From Blepharisma japonicum (lineage: Eukaryota > Ciliophora > Heterotrichea > Heterotrichida > Blepharismidae): DNA of 64,000 nt. The position numbers were made by a program, and so were the translations under genes. Positions 45,339 through 57,533 of this stretch are shown here, piece after piece. The stretch covers positions 478,697 through 542,696 of the forward strand of contig CATKHK010000017.1 of the NCBI GenBank assembly GCA_949751835.1, written 5' to 3'. The notes beneath the pieces are model-generated. The model was not told where the DNA came from, did not search any database, and saw only the letters and a list, made by a program, of their open reading frames with translations. Each line of letters opens with the position of its first letter. Position 1 is the stretch's first letter.

Positions 45339-45865
45339 ATGACAGGAAATATGAATCTACTAGTAAGATATTTTTAAAATTATGGTAGTTTTTGATGCCA
45401 AAACTTAAGCAAAAACAATTTTTTAAATAAGCTTAAAGGATTATTGTATTTTTATAATTAACTTTATTTAATTTGAAATATTTCATCATAATAATCTATA
45501 AATGGACTAACTAATTTAAAAAAAGTTTTATAATTTATTAGAGAATTTTTCACGTGGTGCGTTCAAACTAAGCTGTTTTAGCAAAATAATATTTTGCATT
45601 GGCAATAAATGTAAACTAGGAGATTGCAATCATTGACGATCTTTAATGAAAGTTTTGGAGCATTATTATACAGCGTTAGGTTTTTTTTGAGATTCATAAT
45701 ATATCAAAAAATCAAACTTAAATAAAATTTTTCAATAAATTGAAGCTATCAGTTGATACAGCTTATTGGATGCAAGTATAAGATTTTATAAAAACTCTGT
45801 GAAAATATCTCTTAACTTTTGAGTTTCATCTCCTAACTCATTTTATTTTGTTTGTTTTCGTAATG
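45339..45865. other. Intergenic, 527 bp
   Basis: AT-rich DNA between two weakly supported small genes. No frame, repeat or RNA recognised. Confidence 0.45.
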
Positions 45866-46054
45866 TTAGAAAAATTTATAGTAAGAATCATAAAATAGCC
45901 TTTGTTCTTTGCCTTTTAGCACTATTGTATCTTTTCAAAGTCTGTAATCTGATATATCGATTGAAGTCGATTCTTGTTTTTCTTCTTCCAGCGATTCAGA
46001 ATCAGATTTTGTGTCCATTGAAGCACTAATTGATTTTAATTTTTTTTGCTTCAT
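45866..46054 (-). CDS. Small acidic hypothetical protein (62 aa)
   Basis: ATG 46054-46052 to TAA 45868-45866 with one TGA Trp. The N-terminal half is Ser/Glu/Lys-rich (SDSESLEEEKQEST), the C-terminal half mixed with several Tyr and Phe. In-frame stops lie just upstream, so the start is fixed. Composition is more protein-like than the surrounding DNA, but nothing else supports it. Confidence 0.35.
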
Positions 46055-46374
46055 GCAGAGGAGCTTTGACTAAGGTGTTCACTAAATCAAAGAATATCCT
46101 TCTCCATTTTAATTGGGAAAGGATTCAGTTATATATCATAAACATATGAGGGTGTATGTATTTAATAATTTCATGGTGTTTTATATCCTTTGTATTTATT
46201 CTTGAAATACATTGATAATACTAAAAAATATAATTACCGCTGGCTTAAATATTAATAAATACATTATAAAAAATTAATTTGTTAAAAGATATACTAATAA
46301 ACATTCATTTTTCGATTTTAGCAAGTAAATAAATAATAAGAATAAAATATAATTAATTCACTTGATATTTTATC
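46055..46374. other. Intergenic, 320 bp
   Basis: AT-rich, no gene. It contains the 3' flank of the TPR pseudogene. Confidence 0.45.
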
Positions 46375-48936
46375 CTAATTGAAAAGCTGATTTTGTCTGT
46401 TCTTCAATCCATTAAATATGTATCATGAATATTCATTTGGTTTTCCTTTTTCAATAATATTTTTACATTTTAGATAGAAACATATTGAATTATCTCTTAT
46501 ATTCATATTAAAATAAGCATTTCCAATAAGTCAGTATACTAATAATAATTGCTTGCTATAAGGATCTAATCATCTTTCATATATATTTATGGCATTTAAA
46601 TAGTGAGATACTGCAGAGGATCAATCCTTCATATTAAAATACAAAGACCCTAAATTGAAAGTGACGTCACCCATAGTAACTGTTAGATTCATCCCACATC
46701 TTTTCAAAGCTTCCTCACATTTTTTAAAGTAAGATTTGGCTTCTTCCACTTTGTGATTTTTCATCTTAAACATTCCTATGTTCATAAAAAATGCCACAAG
46801 TTCTGTAAGATGAAAAGGGTCTTTTCCTTGAAAAATTTTTAATGCAGCCATAAAATATTTTTCTGCATCCTTTTCCATATTTAGTATTGAGCACAATGCA
46901 CCATATTCAATATATACATTTGCCAATGCTGCATGATAGGGAGGATAAATTCTTTTTGCTATATTTAGAGACTTCACTGCATAATTTTCAGCTAGATTAA
47001 TTTGCCCAAGATTTCTATAGAAAATTTGACATTCAATGATATAAAGTTGCTAAACCTTCTTCATCTTTTAAAATGTCTTCTCTCAATTCTTTGCATTTCA
47101 TAAAACAATTTTCAGCTTCATTATTATTTCCTAAATCAGCATTAAGGCAAGCAGTCTCAAAATTAAAATAAGCTTCACTATTTATATCTCCATCTAAAAA
47201 TTTCGAAGTATAAGAAAGATTTTCTTCAGCTTTAGAATAATTTTTTATTGCTCTGTAAAATTTCGCTCTAAGATAATAAAATTGAATAATCATTCAGTTT
47301 GTCCGAGTTTCTCAATATACGGACAGGCTTTCGTTAGATATTCTTCACAGTCAGGGAATTCTTGATTATTATAGTATGCACCAGCTAAAGCTAAATAAGT
47401 GCCTCCCAATATTAGCTGTTTATTGTATATTTTGAAAATATCAGCAGATTGCTTTAATAATGCAATTCCTCTTCGAAAACCTCCTATATCCAATTCTGTG
47501 CTAGCAATATTGATATAGACATTTGCAATAACTGGATGCTTTTGCGGCAAGTATTTTTCATAGATTATCCTTGCTTTTCTATAAGCTTTATGTGCTTTTT
47601 TGTAATTTTTAAAATATTCTATAAGCACTTCCTATATTCTCATAGATTCCAGCAAGTTTCTCTTCATCAAAAATTTTATTTTTATAAATTTTTTTTATTT
47701 CCTTGCATAAAATCAAAGCTTCTGAAGCCTGATTTTTAGCTAGCAAAAGGCTGCTATAATTAAGAAGAATAAGTGCATGATCTTCAACATTATAATTAGA
47801 TGCTTCAAGCGTTTTCTTAGCTATACAAAAATATTTTTCTGCTTTTTTAAAATTTCTGGTTAGTTGAGATAGCAGTGCAATGATATTATAAGCTTTAAAA
47901 GCACATTCGTGTCTGATTTCTTTTCCAAATTTTAATCCCATTTTATAGAATTTCATTGCTTTTTCTCAATTTCCTACATCTTTTAAGAAAGATCCAAATG
48001 AAAAAAATAGTCAAAATTTCATCGGATGAGATTTGTCTATCTTTTTAATAGCTTTTTTATAGCAGCTTATTGCTTTTCTTCTAGAGAAATGGCTTTATAT
48101 AGTTGAGCAAGTTCATAATATAATGCAGCCCTATCTTTTCCTCTAAGATATGCTTTGGCTTTCCTCACTGCTTTTACAAAGTGTGTATTGTCTTTAGCCT
48201 TGAGAAATGGAAAAATTCCTGAATATAGTTCCTGCCTAATAATATCAAGCTTATCATCAGTCTTTTCTAAGTCATAAATATCTTTGCTTCTTGAAAAAGT
48301 CATTTCTGCCATTTCATATTCTCTATTGCAGAGAAATTCATATCCGATTTGATAAAAAGCAGAAGAGAGATCCTTTGCATTTTTGATGCTGGTGTTGGTG
48401 ATACCAAATATAAAATGCTCACTAAAACTGAAAAAATTAAAGTTTACTAATTTTCTTTTAATTGCATTAATTTCATCCACTAAGGTGTGATTTTTTAGCT
48501 CTATTTTTAAAACTTTAAGATATTTTGACGTAACTTCAGGACTCTGAATTAAGTAGAAATCAGTTACGCTTGGGCATGGCTGTTTCGAAATTTTTTCAGA
48601 TCTTAGAATGTATAAATAAAGTATATTTGTCAATTGGATTGCTTCTAAAGCACTTTTTATAAGTGTTTGCATTACAATTAAAGTTCATGAGTTAATTTTT
48701 TTAGCAATACAAGTTTTTTCTTGAATAAGATAGGCATGAATTTCTGTTTTTAGAGTATCCAGCGTATTGAGCATTAGGAATTTTGATTCAATATTAATTA
48801 CATCAAAAAATTCTTCTTTTATATGATTTCCTGCTTCACCCTCTATATGTTCATTATAATGCTTTATGCAAAAATTTATATCGTTGCATCTACATTTGCA
48901 GGTTGCCTCAAATAAACATTTTTGGCATATGCTCAT
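46375..48936 (-). pseudogene. B-box-like zinc finger/TPR protein, frameshifted copy
   Basis: Starts at ATG 48936-48934 with CQKCLFEATCKCRCNDINFC then IKHYNEH, a variant of the family zinc finger. After about 200 residues a long TPR array follows, running in pieces to TAG 46377-46375. Four frame changes are visible, near 48,074-48,077, 47,611-47,614, 47,278-47,281 and 47,031-47,036. Each can be explained by one base lost or gained, mostly in A/T runs; the TPR text continues in the new frame each time. TGA is Trp at several sites. Long genes elsewhere in the window have no such lesions, which argues for real decay rather than poor sequence. Protein-protein interaction through TPRs would have been the role. 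Confidence 0.7.
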
Positions 48937-49076
48937 ATTTCTATTTGTAGTCCAATTTATAATATTCCCGAATTGATAATATTGTAAAATAGTCAAATGT
49001 TAAAAAAAATCAGTTATTTAGCTGAAAAAGATAATTTTTATACAAATGAGTATTTTCATATTCCGACAAAAAAGGC

Positions 49077-49964
49077 ATGATTTATTGGGAAGCTTTATTT
49101 ATAAATATGAAGATAAGTCAAATAGAGGATAAAAAAATTGACCAAAATGAAATTGAATCAAAGTATTATTGGAATATTAGCCAAGAAAACCCACCCTATA
49201 AGATAGATCGCTTTAATATATCAACTCTTTCAATTGATTTTTCTAAAAATTATTCAGAAATTCCTTGCGCTGATATTTTACAGATTATCCCCAATAATCA
49301 AGTTTTTGGAATTATGTTTGAAAATATTGAAAAACAGTTCTACCATCATTTATTTATAGCAGATAAAAACTTTAATTTCAAAGTTATTGAAACCAATTCG
49401 AATAATTCTTTGCATATTCTTTATCTCGTTTCCTGCTTTTATGATGATGCAATTTTTACTTTTGGATATGATGATGGCCTTGGCAATGGTGGCAAAAAAA
49501 TTGCTAAGAAATATTTAATTTTGGAAAACCGTTGGGCTAATATGACATTTTTTCCTTATAATTACCCAGAGTCATTCACAGGATTTAACCAAAAAATCGT
49601 TTTTATTGCTAAAGGTAGACAAGAGTTATTGGTGTACGATATAATTCTGGATTCATATAGTCATTATTCTCCAATTGAGAAAGATGATTTCATAATAAGC
49701 AAAAAGCTGATAAAATATTCTGGCAAACTTTATTTGATAGCATATTTAGATGAAGGCATATATCAAATTAAATTTTGTACTGATCCATTATCAGAGTGAA
49801 CTTTCGTTTATAATTATAAAGATAATCCTTTAAGGTATGAACTTATAGATAACTTTTCTCAATGAGCTTATTATGAAGGTTTTATTTATTTCCTTAGCAA
49901 AAAATCGATTTATCAATTTGAGTTGAAGAAATTTGAATTAAAAGCAGTTGGGCAATTCAGCTAG
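49077..49964 (+). CDS. Kelch-like beta-propeller protein (295 aa)
   Basis: ATG 49077 to TAG 49962-49964, with two TGA codons as Trp (the first at 49797-49799). The sequence repeats strand-rich units of about 45-50 residues: LFIADKNFNFKVIETN, IFTFGYDDG...KKYLILENRWANMTFFP, IVFIAKGRQELLVYDI, KLYLIAYLDEGIYQI and FIYFLSKKSIYQFEL. These resemble the Kelch-type blades of the minus-strand genes at 52.3 and 59.0 kb, though the Gly-Gly signatures are weak. It lacks the zinc finger and coiled coil of the other family members. It is divergent from the TPR pseudogene, 140 nt between starts. Function unknown. Confidence 0.6.
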
Positions 49965-50934
49965 TTGGTTAGACTTTAATTAATAGATTTTTTAACGGCA
50001 TTATAAGTTTCAATAATAAAAATTTATTAAAGATAGTTGAAGAAAGAAAAAGGATCATTAAAGCAATAAAGGAATAGAAAAAGAATGAAGAATCAAGCTT
50101 AAAAATGATAGATAATTTTCTAAAACTAATGATATAATCCGTTGATAAAACTTCTTATCGGGGTTGATCGAACCAGAGTGATGTTATAAACTTTAAATAA
50201 GAAAAATTAACTTTTAAGTCTCACAAAGCTGAGCTGAAAATCGGAAAAAAACCTAAAGGATATCGTTACTCAATTACTCAAGCTCTGAAAGACTTATATT
50301 AATTTTTTTTAAAAAGGATACAAATTAAACGCCGAGTAGATAACAATGGGAAAAAAGACAGCTGAGGCTCCATACAGAAACTTAAAAAATTTATAAGAGT
50401 GAAACCTCCTGGATTCACAAGCAGTGAAACAGAATTCTTAGTTATTTGATGAGATGTGATGTTTTGGTCTTATTATTTGCTTCTATATCTTAATAGACTA
50501 TTTATTCACCTAGCCGAGCTAAATTCAAAATAGCAATCAGCAGTTTAGGCTTTAGCATCGGAAATGTGGTGTTCCTATAAGCTAATACATTATCGCAGAG
50601 GAGTGCGATGAGATCTCTAAGCCCTGAATAGAAAGAATATAATCGGTTGGATGTGAGTATTCGTCTATCTTTAAGTAGCTTCGGCCCATGAGATCAAATG
50701 ACAGACACTAATAGGATACTCAATAGTCTTAGCCAAGCTGCATTTACTTGCTCATATAGATGATTGGACAACAAGTAATCAGCGGCATTTGTTCCCAAAG
50801 CTGACCTCAATAATGTGCATGGTTATGCACATTACTATTCATTGATTAAAAATAATTATACATAAATGCAATTTTTTAAGGTCAATAACGCAAAAGAGGT
50901 TACCTAGATTTATGAAAAGATTAATTTGATCTTG
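49965..50934. other. Gene-free 970 bp, less AT-rich patch at 50.5-50.8 kb
   Basis: No frame of useful length. Between about 50,330 and 50,830 the base composition is visibly less AT-rich than other spacers, and short protein-like pieces appear in several frames (for example SAMRSLSP and LSLSSFGPW). This could be a very old gene or element remnant. I cannot assign a family. Confidence 0.35.
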
Positions 50935-51419
50935 TTTTTCCAGATGGCAGCCCTTAAACTCTATAATTTTTTATCAATTATCGATGAAATTCCAGAAACT
51001 GGGTTATCTTTACCAAAACAAAATAAATTTCCATTAGGCAGTTGAGCAAAACATGTGTACCAGTTTAGCGGTTCAGGAGTTTCTACCGCCCTGGTGTCTT
51101 CACTTTCGTTTTCTGTATCATAAATATATAAATTAGTTCTGTTATTAACATTTATAATAGTATAAAGGGATGTTTTTTGGCGATAAGCGCTAGTGTAGTC
51201 TTGATAAGCTTGCTAAAGATGTGGATCATAAATGCAGCCCTCGCTTTCGCAGATTGAGCAGGTTTTCCTAAAGTCTTGCTCTAAATCTGGATCATTTGGC
51301 TTATTTAAAATTTCAGATCTCTTGAATCTTAATTCTTGAAGAATTTTAGTTTTTCTAGCTTCATTAATTTTGCTAAGATCTTGAGTAATCTTAGTTATTT
51401 GAGTATCAAGCTGATTCAT
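50935..51419 (-). pseudogene. Truncated Kelch-family copy (linker and first blade only)
   Basis: From ATG 51419-51417 the coiled-coil linker reads to EILNKPNDPDLEQDFRKTC, shared with the copies at 53.2 and 59.9 kb. TAG at 51215-51213 stands where the paralogues have a Gln or Met codon before QAY. Beyond it the text continues as QAYQDYTSAYRQKTSLY and QLPNGNLFCFGKDN, then a frame change and a TAA in place of Gln in the YRVQELPSG motif. The remaining blades are missing. It is a decayed fragment. Confidence 0.7.
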
Positions 51420-51881
51420 TTATTTTTTGTTTCTAGTTTTATTTCTTCACTTATACATTAACTGTGCAATTAGCCAACTACATCTCTTATCTCCTTCAGC
51501 CAATAATTGTTTCTTCCAATGGAAAAATTAGGGAAAAGAGAACGAGATTGGTGCGTATATCAATTAAGGCTTTGTTGTTATATAATTTTCAGCAATGCTT
51601 TCACTATATCTGATGTGATAGACAACTCTTTACAATATTTCAGAGAATTTGTTTCCACAATCTCGTCAAACACTGCCTTAATACTTAATAGAAATCACCT
51701 TTAGAATTAGGAAACTTGATTATGGCTCAATAGTCAATTCTTATTTTCTATAGATCTGGAGAATCTGCAAGAAGCGGCACAAGCAATGCAGTGTGCGAAT
51801 GGGAAATATAAACAATAGATCAATCATTCTTTGGATGCCCCTAAGGAGAATTTTAATGATTCTAAATAATAACTAAGTTTT
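51420..51881. other. Gap of 460 bp inside a decayed Kelch-family copy
   Basis: Lies between the linker piece at 51.2-51.4 kb and a coiled-coil piece at 51.9 kb, which in the 60-kb copy are only about 170 bp apart. It may be an insertion. No frame or element is recognised; a 65-codon plus frame at 51507 has no support. Confidence 0.35.
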
Positions 51882-51963
51882 AGTTCTTCTTTCCAGTCTT
51901 TAAGGTTAGTTTGCTTTTCTTTATTCTCATTTATCAGTTTAAAAATGGAGTTATTGATGTTCG
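51882..51963 (-). pseudogene. Coiled-coil fragment of the B-box/Kelch family
   Basis: Minus strand reads ANINNSIFKLINENKEK then TNLKDWKEEL, matching the coiled-coil part of the 60-kb copy (ANIKDTISNLINENKK, then LENLKEE). Only about 27 residues remain, with no start or flanking frame. It probably belongs with the truncated copy at 50.9-51.4 kb. Confidence 0.5.
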
Positions 51964-52287
51964 CAAATACTGAAAATAATGGAGAATGGCTCTTTGCTAT
52001 TAATAAAACTATCTTTGTACTGTATGTTATATTTAGATTTTTATGAACTCTGCTTCTCTAGCCATAGCTTCTTTATTCATCTTGTTAAGCAGTAAATAGC
52101 TGCAATTGTATAAAAATCTAATTATAAACACCAGAAATGATCTGTCATACATCTGATTTAATAGTTACGAAGACTTGGTGGTCAATCCCAGCTGGCTCTA
52201 TCTAGCTTTACTAAATAAATTACATTGGTAAAGGCTTTTGCCCCAAGATAAAGAACAGACGAATAATAGAAATATTGAAAGCAATTA
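51964..52287. other. Intergenic, 324 bp
   Basis: AT-rich, nothing recognised. Confidence 0.4.
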
Positions 52288-53670
52288 TTAATAAATCCCT
52301 TTATATTTTAGATCGCTAATTAATTTCTTATTCAAATCAAGCTTGAACTGAATAGATGGTTGCATACAAGGCTCATGTATATTACCACTGATGTATATTC
52401 CTCCTTTATTATATAAGCAATACACTTGCGAATAACCAATTATCTTGCTTTGTAATTCTGATATTTGTCTCCAATTCGTGTAACTTCCAATATCGCTTTC
52501 ATAGATACATGTTTTGTGTATAAAGTTCTTATCAGATTCAATCAAATACAGTCTCTCTGCATTTATCAGGATCTTTGGTGCTCGTCCAGAAAACTCATAA
52601 GGAATTGACGAGAAAGAGTCAATATCAATTGAGTATAACCAAAGATTTCTCTTTCCCCATGGGGAAATCAAAATATTCCTATTAAATATTATTTGATTGC
52701 AGTACAAATCCTCTTCTGGCATTGGAGTTAATTGAATTCATCGATTTTGATCCAAATCAAATCTACTAGATAGAGTTAAATAACTTTTATAAGCTTTCAT
52801 TCCTCCAAAACAATAGACACTGTTGTTGAAATAGATACATGATGACCCTCTGCAATGTTGTCCAGATGGCAGCACTTCGACCTCACCATTCACATCAATT
52901 AGCAATGTAACTCCTGAATAATTTTCATTACCATAGCAGAATAGCTTGCCATTTGGAAGTTGAGTTATACATGTGCATGAGTCTAAGGATTGTGGAGTCA
53001 GCAAGGTTTTGGATTCACAGGTTTCAGTTTCAGTGTTATAAATTTCTAAAACAGTTGAGTTATAATAATATTTTCTAAGTATATTATAAAGAGATGTCTT
53101 TTTTTGATAAGCATTAAGATAATCATGGTAAGCTTGCATTACTGATGGATCATAAAGAATAGAATTGGTCTGATATGCTGCGCAAGTTGCTCTGAAATCC
53201 ATTTCTAATTCCTGGTTGTTTGGTCTACTCAAGATCTCTGCTGTTTTAGTTCTTAAGGCCTCTATAGCAGCGGAAATTAAATTATGCAAGCTTATCTCGT
53301 TTTCAGTTTTTGCTTTTTCTGGGTCTTTTATGCTTTCAACGCCTTTCTCATTTATTGTTAAAGAAATCGAATCCTTAACGTTTGCTGACTCTATACTTGC
53401 TGGCCCACTAGTTTTATTATGCTTTTCAGGAGAATTCATATTCCTATTCTCTAGATATGCCTCACATTTTTCTTCGCTAAGTACACCTTTTTCTAGTTGC
53501 CCTTCCATTAGATAGCGATCTTGTATAGCGCCTCCACCTTTTCATACGAAATTGAACTTTTCAGCCTTTCGCTCTTCTTTCTTCAGGGCTTGACTTCTAG
53601 CTGATGAGTATTCTGCTTGAGCTGGCAGCGCTTCTGAATTTTTTTTCGCTTTACTAAACCGACTACCCAT
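52288..53670 (-). CDS. Kelch-type propeller protein with N-myristoylation signal (460 aa)
   Basis: ATG 53670-53668 gives MGSRFSKAKKNSEAL, a strong myristoylation sequence with a following basic patch. Two TGA codons (near 53,543 and at 52740-52738) are Trp. Residues about 1-130 are charged and partly disordered. The family linker (EILSRPNNQELEMDFRATC, then MQAYHDYLNAYQKKTSLY) follows, then a Kelch-type region: QLPNGKLFCYGNENYSG, SSCIYFNNSVYCFGG, SSRFDLDQNRWIQLTPMP, ILISPWGKRNLWLYSID, ILINAERLYLIESD. YCFGG followed by a Trp-containing strand is the classic Kelch blade. It is the only undamaged linker-type Kelch copy in the window. Fatty acylation would place it on a membrane; the B-box of its relatives is absent. 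Confidence 0.75.
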
Positions 53671-54470
53671 TTTTATAAAAGAAAGAAATTTGACAATAAA
53701 AATACAGGAATATGCATAAGAAATCAAATAGAAAAGAAAATTATAGTTTCTATTGGTGATATAAATATCTTAACTTAAGATTATGGGATATTAATTCTAA
53801 TTTATTTTTAAAAATAAAATAGTTAACAAATATGATTGAAAAGATTTATATGATTGGGAATTTCAATCAGTTTTATGATTTTGCGCGTTTTAGCAAGGCT
53901 TCTTGGAAAACGAAATCGGATATAATTTGTTGTATAAAAATTCATTTTTTGTATTAAAATCTTAAAATGCTTTTGCTTAATTAACTATTCAGTTCTAATT
54001 TATATATATTTAGGATCTTCAATTATCTTTCACTTAGAGCTAAATTATCCAGAAATGATATCATTATTTTAAAAAATATATTGCCATTATGAAAAATTGA
54101 TAAGCTACATTAAATTTGTTTTATCATTAAAAGGTTATTTACTTTTTTCTCAAACTCTCCTGGGTGTCAATAAATATATTTTATTCTGAATATATAATTT
54201 CGAGCACAGATTAATAAGATGCAGCTATTTAAATCTAGATTTTTTTCTTAAAAAGCATTTTTAGTAATCTCTTTTAAGTAAAAAAACACTCTAAAATCAT
54301 TCTGTTTATTTTTTTAAGACACAAAATTGTATTTTATGATAACCTATTTTTGAGTTTATGAAATAAATATATCTATTAAAGCTGCCAAATAGCTATAGCT
54401 AATTAATTTTAGAATTAATATTTTAATAATCTATAGAAAATTCTTAGAATATTAGAAAATGATTATAAAA
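53671..54470. other. Divergent intergenic, 800 bp
   Basis: Very AT-rich spacer between the myristoylated Kelch gene and the intact B-box/TPR gene, expected to hold both promoters. No motif shared with other family upstream regions could be picked out by eye. Confidence 0.5.
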
Positions 54471-56786
54471 ATGAGCATCATGAAATGCTCTGAGCCATCA
54501 TGCCCGAAAGAAATAGAATTCTTATGCAAATGCACTTCTCCTGAGACATACTGATGCGAAGAACACTTGTCAAAGCATTGAAAATTGACAAATATAATTC
54601 ATCCTTCTGATGGTATCGTTTTGACACCTGTTGAAGGATCAAAAATAGCAGTTCTTGATCTTCTTGAAAAAGAGAAGTATCTAAGAGGCGAAAACAAATC
54701 AAAATTATTAGAAAGCTTTAGCAAATTAATTTTCAATTTAGAAAATACCTTTAAAGAGCTTTTTAAGAAGCTAAACTCCGATGTATTAAAAGTAGACGAT
54801 TGCCACGAAAATATTAATTCAGCAAAAAGAATAACGAAACTGGACCCAGTTTTAAGCTTGCTAGCTTTAGATCCCAACACTGCTATTCAAAAAATTAAAG
54901 AAATTATACCACTAAGATCAGACTCCATCGACAATGCTTCAGATTTTTGTGCCATGAGTGAGGAGATTTGTAAGATGATAGCAAGCTTTAATAAAAAATG
55001 ATCTGATATTTCTCAAAGAAAAATCCTTTCTGAAGAACCAAAAAAAGCTGAAAAAATCCAAAAACCCTTGCTGTTCAAGAAGCCAAATAATGAGCCTCAA
55101 ATTTTTAACGAATTTAAAAAACCACAAAGCGATCCAAATGAAGATGCCACCCAAAATGCAATAGGGATCGCTCTATGTGAGGACAAAGCATATGAAGCTT
55201 CAATTAAAGCTTTCAATAGTGCAATAATAATCAACCCAAAAAATGCAGTTTATTTTATTAATAAAGGAAATGCTCTAATGGAGCTTAATAGAATAGATGA
55301 AGCTAAAAGCTGCTATAATGAAGCAGTTAGGCTTAATCAAGACCAAGATAAAGATAAATTATATAATGGAATAGGAACTATTTCCTATAAAGAAAAGAAA
55401 TATGAAGAAGCACTTTATCAATTCGAAAATGCAATCAAAATCAATCCACGCTGTGCAGTTTATTATAAAAATAAAGCGAATGCTCTAAAAGAGCTAGACC
55501 AATTAGAAAACGCAAAGAAATGGTATAGCGAAGCCGTTAAAATTGATCGAAACGATGATGAATCATTTTATGAGATAGGAAATTTCTTATACTCAGAAAA
55601 GAACTATGATGAAGCTCTCTTTAATTACAATAATGCTGTTAGAATCAACAAAAATAATGCTAATTATCTTAAACAAAAAGGAAACACTCTGAAAGAGCTA
55701 AATAGAATAAATGAAGCAAAGGAGTGTTATGATAAAGCACTAAATATAAATCCAAATGATGATGAACTATGCAACCGCTACGGAATTATTCTAAAAAATG
55801 AAAAAAAATATGATGATGCTTTAAAAAAATTCGACCAAGCTATTCAAATTAATCCAAAATGAGAATATATCAGAAATAAAGGAAATGCTTATGAAGAAAG
55901 TGGAAAGATAGAAGAAGCCAAACAATGCTATAATGAAGTTATCAAAAAAAATCAATATGATGATTTTTCGTATAATGCCATGGGAAATATCTTAAGAAGC
56001 GTTGGCGATTACAATAATGCTTTAGTTTGTTATGAAAATGCCATAGTGTGTGACCAATCTTGCACTTTATATTATAGGAATAAAGCAGCTACTCTAAGCT
56101 TATTAGGCAGAAGAGATGATGCCTTCGAATGCTTATATAAAGCACTAGAAATTGCTCAGCTTGATGACTCAGTATATAATGATATAGGGAATATGCTTTA
56201 TAATGAAAAAAGATATTGAGAAGCTTTAGAAAATTATGAAAACTCTATAAATATCAACCCGCGAAAAGCAGCTTACTATAGAAATAAAGGAATCACTCTA
56301 ATCGAGTTGAATAATAAAGTAGATGCTTTGGAATGTTTTAAGAATGCAATCAGAATTGATTCAAATTTTGATGCAGTCTACAATGAAATCGGAATGGTTC
56401 ATAAAAGTGATAGAAATTATCAAGAAGCAATAAGTAATTTTAACAGGGCAATTCAAATAAATCCCAAATGCGCGGTTTATTACAGAAATAAAGGGTATAC
56501 TCTGAAAGAAATGGGAAAAATTGATGGTGCTAAAATGTGTTTTGGGGAAGCTATTAAATATGATCAAGGCTATCATACAGTATATAATGAAATGGGAAAT
56601 ATACTATGGAACGAAAAAAATTTTGAAGAGGCTTATAAATACTACAGTTGAGCTGTAAAAATAAATCCAAATTCTGCACTTTATTGAAGAAATGCAGGAG
56701 ATGCTCTAAAGAGGCTAAATAGAGAAACTGAATCTAAGCAGTGCTTAAAGAGAGCTAAAATTTTAGAAAAAGCTCCTAAGACTTAA
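54471..56786 (+). CDS. B-box-like zinc finger plus 16 TPRs, intact copy (771 aa)
   Basis: ATG 54471 is chosen because it puts the first Cys at residue 6, as in the 57.5- and 63-kb copies; in-frame ATGs also exist at 54459 and 54480. The finger is C-x4-C-x7-C-x-C-x7-C-x2-H-x3-H (CSEPSC...CKC...CEEHLSKH), followed by a conserved IIHP. A helical spacer (about 60-180) ends in LDPVLSLLALDPN. From about residue 225 there are 16 TPRs alternating between a YNEIGNILxxEKxYEEAL type and a YYRNKGxTLxELxRxxEAxxC type, so the true unit is 68 residues, eight times. Several TGA Trp codons occur. It ends at TAA 56784-56786. A cytosolic scaffold role is likely; zinc ligation and partners are inferred. Confidence 0.82.
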
Positions 56787-57533
56787 AATCTAAATAATAT
56801 TTGAAAAATAAATAAATTACTTTATTTCAGTTAGTTTTAGAAATCTCTAAATATGAGTCTATGAAATTATTAATATTTGGCAAATGCTAAAAGATTAGCA
56901 AAAAGGTACTGATAAATATTGACCAGATAATGTGCTTTAAGAAATAGTTGGATTATTTTGCTGTTGATAATTATTTAAAAAATATGCTAGATTGACTAAG
57001 AAATATACAGTGTTGATAATATGTTCACCATATTAACCTCAAGTCAAAGATATCTCTATCAATTATAATGCTGCCATAGCATTGCTCTTAATTATATTAC
57101 CTAAGCTGGTAGATCATAATTTCTGAGAAGCTTAATTGAATTACAAGATTATTAAAGAATTAAATAAATAATCCAATCTAAGATAAGAAATATAGGAATC
57201 AAAAATAGATTTTTTCATCAAGAAATGTTTCAGTTTTGGGCCAACAATTTTTAAGAATCTTGTAGATTTATTTAAATATTAATAATCCTAATTTGTAACA
57301 GTTTCTATTTAATGTCAATTAAAATTTGTAGCACATGCTTTATTAGCTTTAAATAATTACTATAAATAATCATTTTTCTATCTATCTATCAATATATTCT
57401 TTCAATTTGATAATAAACTCTTCACGTAATTTATTTAGCAGTTAACTATAGAGTTTTAGCATTTCTAGCTATACCTTCGCTATGAGCAAAAAATGCTTAT
57501 TATTTAGTGTTAGAAGTATAAATTAACAGAGAT
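56787..57533. other. Intergenic, 747 bp, faint TPR-like traces
   Basis: AT-rich. Around 57,080-57,230 a plus frame read with TGA as Trp gives helical text resembling worn TPR sequence. It might be the remains of a duplicate array. Otherwise nothing. It includes the 5' flank of the second tandem copy. Confidence 0.3.

Noticed and set aside
46375-48936. Programmed ribosomal frameshifting to explain the broken TPR gene
   Set aside because: Four shifts in both directions, without a common slippery motif, in a region full of other decayed copies. Decay is simpler.
49948-49985. tRNA-like start (GGGCAATTCAGCTAGTTGGTTAGAC)
   Set aside because: It resembles a tRNA D-arm but overlaps the end of the Kelch-like frame, and no anticodon stem, T-loop or matching acceptor strand follows.
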